Assembly (NCBI GenBank): GCA_040767925.1
Contig: JAXGNN010000002.1
Span: 186,001 to 250,000, forward strand
DNA: 64,000 nucleotides
Direction: 5' to 3'
Source: Phil1 sp040767925
GTDB lineage: Bacteria > Bacillota > Clostridia > Christensenellales > CAG-138
The position numbers and the translations under genes are program-made. Shown one piece after another: positions 58,676 to 64,000 of the stretch (within the stretch, counting starts at the first letter, position 1; the number at the start of each line of letters is the position of its first letter). The notes beneath the pieces were generated by a model that was given only the letters and a program-made list of their open reading frames with translations, had not been told where the DNA came from and did no database searches.

Positions 58676-59797
58676 CTACGGTTTCGGCGCGACCTCCTGC
58701 TGTATAGACGGATCGGGCGGCGGCGTTTTCAGCTTTCTCGCCGCCGCAACGACGAGCATCAGCAGCGGAAAAAACACGGTGCACGGGAAGGAGAACACCG
58801 GCGCATACTGCGCGCCCCAAACCGTATGCATCACCGCCGAATCCACCTTGACGTAGGCGAACACCACGGCGATGCTGCCAAGCGGCAGTATGAGCGCGTT
58901 ATAGCGCGGGAGGCGCAACAACTGCGATATCCCCTTAACCGTGGCATAGTAGAGCACGCTGATTTTAATGAAGAAAAAGGCCGTGTAATTGATCGCGATC
59001 AGCAGCTCGATACGCGTCAGGAACTCCCCAATGTTGATCAGCCGGATCGCCTCGAACGAATTGTCGCCCAGAACGTTCGCAGCGCCTCCCAGAACGAGCG
59101 TATTGCGCAGCACGATCGCAAGCATCAGCAGCGCCGCGACGGCGCCTCCCGCCATCCACGAACGCGTCAGCTTCCGGTTGTCCTTGATCAGCGGCACCAC
59201 CATCAGCAGCGAAACGATCTCCAGAAACGGAAGCTCCACGACGATTTGCACCGCCTGGACATACCGCCCCAAGGGCTTGTCAAACATGGGAAGCAGATTG
59301 GAAAAATCCATGTTCCCGATCAGCATCAGCGTCGTTAAGGCTACCACGGCGATTGCAAGCACCGCCGTAATCCGGCTCACCTTTGCAATCGCCGTAATCC
59401 CTCTTTGCACCGCGAACGCGCAAACCAGAGCGAATATGACCAGAAACACCATGTCGGGCGTATCCGGCATCACGTAACCGGTATAAAAGCCCGCGGCGTC
59501 GTTGAGATTGAAGGTGAACAGCAGAAAAAAATACGCCACATAGACCACCGATACGACTTTACCGATCACCTTGCCGAATATGATGTCGTTCATTTCGACG
59601 AGGCTCTTGCCGGGAAAGCGTTTCGCCAGATGCGCGTAAATCAGCAGGAAGGGCAGGCATATGACAAACCCGGCGATCATGACGATCCACGTATCGGGCG
59701 AGGCGATGCCGTCGACCATGGTGATCAGCAGCGTCGACCCCAGGATGAAGCTGGTGGTCAGCGGCGCAAGCTGTGATGTTTTCATTTCACCGTTCAT
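58676..59797 (-). CDS. Spore germination protein, GerAB/GerB family permease
   Basis: 373 residues, about ten membrane helices, APC-superfamily type. KTSQLAPLTTSFILGSTLLITMVDGIASPDTWIVMIAGFVICLPFLLIYA is the standard GerB opening. Start at 59797 with AGGGGG upstream. The ligand-binding subunit of the germinant receptor in the inner spore membrane; probably senses an amino acid. Confidence 0.93.
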   Translation of the reverse strand: MNGEMKTSQLAPLTTSFILGSTLLITMVDGIASPDTWIVMIAGFVICLPFLLIYAHLAKRFPGKSLVEMNDIIFGKVIGKVVSVVYVAYFFLLFTFNLNDAAGFYTGYVMPDTPDMVFLVIFALVCAFAVQRGITAIAKVSRITAVLAIAVVALTTLMLIGNMDFSNLLPMFDKPLGRYVQAVQIVVELPFLEIVSLLMVVPLIKDNRKLTRSWMAGGAVAALLMLAIVLRNTLVLGGAANVLGDNSFEAIRLINIGEFLTRIELLIAINYTAFFFIKISVLYYATVKGISQLLRLPRYNALILPLGSIAVVFAYVKVDSAVMHTVWGAQYAPVFSFPCTVFFPLLMLVVAAARKLKTPPPDPSIQQEVAPKP

Positions 59798-59810
59798 CGT
59801 CCGCCCCCTT

Positions 59811-60029
59811 TCACGCGGGATAATGCAGCCCGAGAACATCGAGCCATCCCATGATCAGCTTGATGGGGCCGGGTATTTTCACATTCGCACAGAGCAGCAG
59901 CAAAAGCGTGAAGCCGACCGCGGAAAAGACGCAGAACCAGACGAGTTCCTTGATTCTCTTTGCCCGCGCCAGCCTTGGGATCTCCATCAAGGCGGTCAGG
60001 CCGAAAAATGCAATGATCAATAGCGCCAT
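59811..60029 (-). CDS. Small two-helix membrane protein in the ger operon
   Basis: 72 residues: MALLIIAFFGLTALMEIPRLARAKRIKELVWF... with helices at ~1-17 and ~32-50, basic loop between. Located between the GerC and GerB type genes on the same strand. Such extra small subunits (GerD-like size or GerX 'D' subunits) occur in some Bacillota ger operons and can modulate receptor activity; no closer assignment. Confidence 0.75.
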   Translation of the reverse strand: MALLIIAFFGLTALMEIPRLARAKRIKELVWFCVFSAVGFTLLLLLCANVKIPGPIKLIMGWLDVLGLHYPA

Positions 60030-60058
60030 GCCTTTATCCCCGCTCGTCTCAAACCGTC

Positions 60059-61240
60059 TTACCTCTCATTCTGCTTTTCCCACGCCGGCCTTTCCAGAGA
60101 ACCTACCGATTTGATCGAGACGTCGACGCTGATGTCCAGCGTAATCTCGGCGAACAGCCCGTCCCAGTCCGGCTCCATCTCGCGCCAGCTCGCCGCGTCC
60201 TGCCGGTGAATCATCTCGCCGAAGCCGAACACATCCGCTTTCAGCGCCGCCGCTTTTTGATAGGCCAGCAGAATTTCGCTGCGGATCGCCTCGCCCACAA
60301 GCGTCTGCAGCTCTTTCAGGCTGTCCTGGTTCGCCAGATTCTCTTCGCAGGTCTGCTCCGCAAGCTCGACGGATGCGGCAACCTCGATCTTCATGATTGC
60401 CTTTCCATCGGAAACGACCGGGGATACGCTGCTTCTCGCCCCGAGCACCTCAAACGAGGCGATGCCGCCCGCGATCTCCACGTTGATCACCGTGCTTTGG
60501 ATTTCCCCCAGAACCCACAGCACGCCGCGCGTTTCATCCCCGCTGAGCTCCCCCACCATCTTGTCCTCTTTGAATACCGCCATTCCGCTTACCAAGAGCA
60601 CCTGCTTGCCGTCTTTTTCCTCGATCCGCAGGACGGGCGCGATCAACGAGGAGGTCGTGCTCTGCATGGCTTTCACATAATCCACCAGCGTTGTTTCTTT
60701 GGATTGCGAGTTAACCGCCTGCCCCTCTACGAGTTGGGCGATGTGGATCGCGGGGAGCATCTCTTTTTGAGGCTTAACGCCGAGCACCTCGCCGGCGGTC
60801 GTATCCGATATCACGATTTTAGCGGTGGGGCGCGTTTCCTTCGCGCGCATGAAAAAATCAAAATGCGGCGCGATGCCAGCCTTGGCCAATTCGCGGCCGA
60901 TGACAAAAACCTGCGCATGCGCGGTATAGAGTTTGCCCGCCACCATGTGCGTATACCCGCGCACGGCTTCGAACGTGTTCTTCTCGGAGCTGTCGAGATT
61001 ATAATACGGACCTTCAGAATCGGGCGAGGATCCCCCGCCCTCCTGAGACGAGGAAATCTTCTCGGGCAGCACGATCTGCGCGGTAAGCTTGATGTTTTCC
61101 GGGTTCTCCCGGTCGCTGTCCATGCCGATGCCCATCACGATGACAAGATCGCCCAGCTCGCGCGCGCTCTGGCAGCCCGAGCCCTGCAGCATCAGCATCG
61201 CGAGGACCGCGCAGGCAGCCGTTTTCAGCTTCTTATGCAC
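60059..61240 (-). CDS. Spore germination lipoprotein, Ger(x)C family
   Basis: 393 residues. Signal peptide with lipobox-like GSGC, then CQSARELGDLVIVMGIGMDSD, the conserved opening of GerC proteins (ELxxxxxVxxxGiD). Domain pattern with LYTAHAQVFVIGRELAKAGIAPHFDFFMRAKETRPTAKIVIS. Lipid-anchored to the outer face of the inner spore membrane. Six bases after the gerA-type gene. Confidence 0.93.
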   Translation of the reverse strand: MHKKLKTAACAVLAMLMLQGSGCQSARELGDLVIVMGIGMDSDRENPENIKLTAQIVLPEKISSSQEGGGSSPDSEGPYYNLDSSEKNTFEAVRGYTHMVAGKLYTAHAQVFVIGRELAKAGIAPHFDFFMRAKETRPTAKIVISDTTAGEVLGVKPQKEMLPAIHIAQLVEGQAVNSQSKETTLVDYVKAMQSTTSSLIAPVLRIEEKDGKQVLLVSGMAVFKEDKMVGELSGDETRGVLWVLGEIQSTVINVEIAGGIASFEVLGARSSVSPVVSDGKAIMKIEVAASVELAEQTCEENLANQDSLKELQTLVGEAIRSEILLAYQKAAALKADVFGFGEMIHRQDAASWREMEPDWDGLFAEITLDISVDVSIKSVGSLERPAWEKQNER

Positions 61241-61246
61241 GCCGCG

Positions 61247-62839
61247 TCAACCTCCTTTCCGCTCCGAAAAAGTTTCGCGCGGCCTTCGGCGCACGTCGTT
61301 CTCCGATATTGGGGTAAAGGGGCGCTTCACCATCTTCCAGAGCGGCATGCGCACAAAGCAGTCCTTCATGCCCTCGGCGTTGAGCGGCGCAATCGGCGCA
61401 AGATAGAACACGCCGAAAGACTTCAGCGAAACGAGGTAGACCAGCACAAAAAGAAGGCCCATGATGATCCCAAAGCCGCCGAGGAATCCTGCGAGCAGCA
61501 AAAATATGTAGCGCAGCAACGACAGGGAGTCCGTCTGCGCGGGAACCACGAAGCTGGATATGGCGGTGATGGAGACCACGATGATCATAAACGGCCCGAT
61601 AAGCCCCGCCGAAACCGCGGATTGGCCGATGACGAGCGCGCCGACGATGCTGATTGCGCTGCCGACCGGCTTGGGGAGCCGAATGCCCGCTTCTTTGAGG
61701 ATATCGAACAGGACCATCATGATCAGCGCTTCCACCAGGGCGGGAAAAGGGACCCCCGAAAGCCCCGCGGTCATCGTAAAGAGCAGCTTTGTCGGAATGA
61801 GCTCCTGATGGAACGTCGTGACGGCGACGTACAGCGCGGGCGCGAGGATCGTGATGAGGAAGCTGAACACACGGATGAGCCGCAGCACGGACGCGTAATA
61901 CGTCCGGATATAGTAGTCCTCGGGCGATTGAAAATACTCGATGTATACCGCGGGCACCGTCAATACGAAGGGCGAGCCGTCCACGAGAATCGCCGCGCGG
62001 CCTTCCAGCAGCCTGCCCGCGATCGTATCCGGCCGCTCGCTGTTGCCCACGGTCGGGAAAAGGGAGTACGGCGCGTCCTCGATATACGCCTCGACATAGC
62101 CCGAATCGAGCACGGAGTCGGTGTTGATCGCGCGGAGCCGCACCTTCAGCTCATCGATTAAGTCGGGCTTGACGATGCCTTCGATATATGCGATGCAGAC
62201 GTCCGTATTGGTCTGCCGCCCGATCTTCATCGCCTCCAGGCGCAGGTTCGCGTTTTTGATCTTGCGGCGCAGCAGCGACGTATTCGTGCGCAGCGTCTCG
62301 GTGAAGCCCTCTCTCGGGCCGCGCACCACCGTTTCGGTCTGCGGCTCGTCGACGCCGCGTTTCTCCCACTTCCGAAGGCCGATGGAGAGCGCCTCTTTCG
62401 CCCCGTCGACGAGCAGTATGGTCTGGCCGGAAAACAGATCGCCCAGCGCGTCATCCAGCGCGCTTAAAAGCTTCACTTCCCCCGCGGACAAGAACTCCCG
62501 GCTAAGGTCGGCGATATCGGGGCCGCCGGCGCGGTCAATCTTCATTTTCAGCCCCGCCTCGTACATCATGGGCTTCAGTATGCTCAGATTGACGTTCTCC
62601 TGGTCGACCAAACCGTCGATCAGGATGAGCGCGCAGCGCGGCCCCCTAGCTCCGTCGAGCTGAAATTCCTTGATGACGACATCCGAGCTGTTCCCCAGCC
62701 GCCGCTTAAAGAACGCGAGGTTTTGCTCCAGCGAAATTTCAAAATCCTGGGAGGCGGGCGCCGCCCGGGCTTGTTCCTGCTGCTCCGTCTCTTTTTTTAT
62801 TTTCAATATTCTGAATAGTTTTCTAAAGTATTCCAACAT
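61247..62839 (-). CDS. Spore germination protein, GerA family
   Basis: 530 residues. Soluble N-terminal region (~1-270) then membrane domain with the family signatures RGPREGFTETLRTNTSLLRRKIK, GRQTNTDVCIAYIEGI, LFPTVGNSERPDTIAGRLLEGRAAILVDGSPFVLTVPAVYIEYFQSPEDYY and the membrane helices to ~490. First gene of the operon A-C-(small)-B. Indicates that the organism forms endospores. Confidence 0.95.
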   Translation of the reverse strand: MLEYFRKLFRILKIKKETEQQEQARAAPASQDFEISLEQNLAFFKRRLGNSSDVVIKEFQLDGARGPRCALILIDGLVDQENVNLSILKPMMYEAGLKMKIDRAGGPDIADLSREFLSAGEVKLLSALDDALGDLFSGQTILLVDGAKEALSIGLRKWEKRGVDEPQTETVVRGPREGFTETLRTNTSLLRRKIKNANLRLEAMKIGRQTNTDVCIAYIEGIVKPDLIDELKVRLRAINTDSVLDSGYVEAYIEDAPYSLFPTVGNSERPDTIAGRLLEGRAAILVDGSPFVLTVPAVYIEYFQSPEDYYIRTYYASVLRLIRVFSFLITILAPALYVAVTTFHQELIPTKLLFTMTAGLSGVPFPALVEALIMMVLFDILKEAGIRLPKPVGSAISIVGALVIGQSAVSAGLIGPFMIIVVSITAISSFVVPAQTDSLSLLRYIFLLLAGFLGGFGIIMGLLFVLVYLVSLKSFGVFYLAPIAPLNAEGMKDCFVRMPLWKMVKRPFTPISENDVRRRPRETFSERKGG

Positions 62840-62969
62840 GGCGCGTTTCCTTCCAAGTATTGCGCTTCCGCTGGCCTTAGTTTATCAACAATAAAAATTG
62901 ATTATACAACCGTATTTGGATTGCGGTTGCAGCCCGATCGCTCCCCGGTAGTTTACAATAGGTTTTATT

Positions 62970-63995
62970 CTAGGCGTCGGAAGCTACGACAATCGCCACT
63001 TTGCACACGTCCTCCCGGGCTTCCGCGGCCTTGAGAATGGCCTCGGGATATTGATCCAGCGCGTACCGGTGCGTGCACAGCACCTCGGGATGCAAGGTCC
63101 CTTCCGCGAACATGCGGATGATGCGCGGGAAGTCGTTGTAGCTGTTCCTAGTGCCGACGATTGTGGCTTCTTTATTGCAAAAGAGCATTCCGGTAAATTG
63201 CACGGGATGATCCGTGACGCCCGCGATGCAGATCCGGCCGCCGTTTGCGACATATTCCTGCGCGCTCTGCATGACCGCCGGAACGCCGGTGGCCTCCAGA
63301 ATCGCGGCAAAGCCGCTCCCGCCCGTGAACGCATACACGCGCCGCCCGATGTCTTCCCGGGCGGGATTGACGGTCATATCCGGACCCAGCCGTTCCGCGA
63401 GCGCCAGCCTTTTATCATACACGTCGCTGATCATCACCCGGCAGCCCATGCTCTTGGCAACGTCCAGCGCCGCCATGCCGATCGGCCCCGCGCCGAGGAT
63501 TAAAAGGTTTTCCTGCGCCTCAAGCCGGAGCCTGTTGAGCGCGTGCAGCGCAATCCCGTACGGCTCCACCATGAAGGCGATATCGGGCGGAACCTTCGCG
63601 GGCAGCCGCACGACCCGGTCGCTTTTGACCGCGATAAATTCGGCGAAGCACCCGTTTACATGGACGCCCAGCACCTTCAGGTTGGAGCAGCAGTTGGGCT
63701 TATGAATGGCGCACGCGTAGCATTGGCCGCAGGGGATGATCGGCTCGGCGGTGACATAGTCGCCCTTGCGGAAGGCGGTCGCGCCCTCCCCGGTTTCCTC
63801 CACAACGCCGCAAAACTCGTGCCCGTTGATGATGGGGTAGTTCAGATAGGGGAATGTTCCGTCGAAAACCCGTACGTCGCCTCCGCAAATGCCCGCCGAT
63901 AGCACCTTGATGAGCACCTCGTCCCTGCGGGGAACGGGCTTTTCCACTTCCTCAACTCCGACATCGCGGATGCCGCAGGTGACCGCCGCCTTCAT
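62970..63995 (-). CDS. Zinc-dependent alcohol/polyol dehydrogenase (MDR family)
   Basis: 341 residues. Catalytic-zinc motif GICGGDVRVFDG...NGHEFCGVV, structural zinc cysteines CGQCYACAIHKPNCC, and the NAD-binding LILGAGPIGMAALDVAKSMGCRVMISDVYDKR (Asp at the end of the second strand favours NAD+). Resembles sorbitol, threonine and galactitol dehydrogenases; exact substrate unknown. The ATG at 63995 lies five bases from the window edge, so its upstream context is not visible. Confidence 0.9.
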   Translation of the reverse strand: MKAAVTCGIRDVGVEEVEKPVPRRDEVLIKVLSAGICGGDVRVFDGTFPYLNYPIINGHEFCGVVEETGEGATAFRKGDYVTAEPIIPCGQCYACAIHKPNCCSNLKVLGVHVNGCFAEFIAVKSDRVVRLPAKVPPDIAFMVEPYGIALHALNRLRLEAQENLLILGAGPIGMAALDVAKSMGCRVMISDVYDKRLALAERLGPDMTVNPAREDIGRRVYAFTGGSGFAAILEATGVPAVMQSAQEYVANGGRICIAGVTDHPVQFTGMLFCNKEATIVGTRNSYNDFPRIIRMFAEGTLHPEVLCTHRYALDQYPEAILKAAEAREDVCKVAIVVASDA

Positions 63996-64000
63996 TCCAT

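Noticed and set aside
60206..62161. 651-codon plus-strand ORF
   Set aside because: Antisense to gerC/gerA type genes; His/Arg/Asp-rich shadow with no ribosome site.

Overview
The window reads as chromosome of a high-GC, spore-forming Clostridia-type Bacillota. It encodes a complete gerA-type germinant receptor operon, a CIRCE-controlled Hsp20, a YhaM nuclease, DUF368, UPF0316 and DUF917 proteins and many secreted cell-wall enzymes. Shine-Dalgarno sites are strong (GGAGG) and promoters are of the TTGACA/TATAAT type. The genus cannot be fixed from the sequence; a Christensenellales or Oscillospirales-like organism is a guess.

Left arm (1-29,500), core genome. The 3' part of hsp20 runs off the left edge, with a perfect CIRCE operator upstream. 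Next is a six-gene minus-strand operon for oxidation of proline or a proline analogue: P5C dehydrogenase plus a multisubunit FAD/Fe-S dehydrogenase. It is followed by an ABC exporter with a short leader ORF, an NlpC/P60 wall hydrolase, a UPF0316 protein, an acyltransferase/zinc-ribbon fusion, an ECF sigma/anti-sigma pair, yhaM, trkHA potassium uptake, Smr, MATE, a lipoprotein, an AlkZ-related protein, a LOG-type hydrolase, a USP, uridine kinase, an AI-2E family transporter, a gluzincin peptidase, an L,D-transpeptidase and DUF368.

Middle (29,590-48,274), an integrated element of about 18.7 kb, clearly more AT-rich in its cargo. A host tRNA-Ser(GGA) gene is split exactly in its anticodon loop. 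The 5' half lies at 29,557-29,596 and the 3' half at 48,268-48,325, and the 7-bp core CTGGAAA is present at both junctions. Just inside the left junction the element carries a complete second tRNA-Ser(GGA), placed downstream of the host tRNA promoter, which presumably replaces the gene it broke. The element encodes a tyrosine integrase, an excisionase-like HTH protein, a serine recombinase, three related small replication-type proteins, a strongly folded origin/oriT-like region, an XRE regulator and cargo that looks like anti-phage defence. That cargo includes a DUF4062 protein paired with a zinc-finger/nucleoside-deoxyribosyltransferase-like protein, an AAA-DUF4143 ATPase, and a 1001-aa metallophosphoesterase-STAND NTPase followed by a compact candidate structured RNA. 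An IS21-family insertion sits between them. Remnants near the right end (a second att-like site, a broken TetR-like gene) suggest a layered history.

Right arm (48,330-64,000). A decayed stretch holds an AAA-ATPase fragment and an S9 peptidase remnant. It is followed by a PucR-type regulator, a complete peptide/nickel-type ABC importer (SBP, two permeases, two ATPases) ending in a DUF917 enzyme, then the gerA operon (GerA, GerC, a small membrane protein, GerB; minus strand) and a zinc alcohol dehydrogenase at the right edge.
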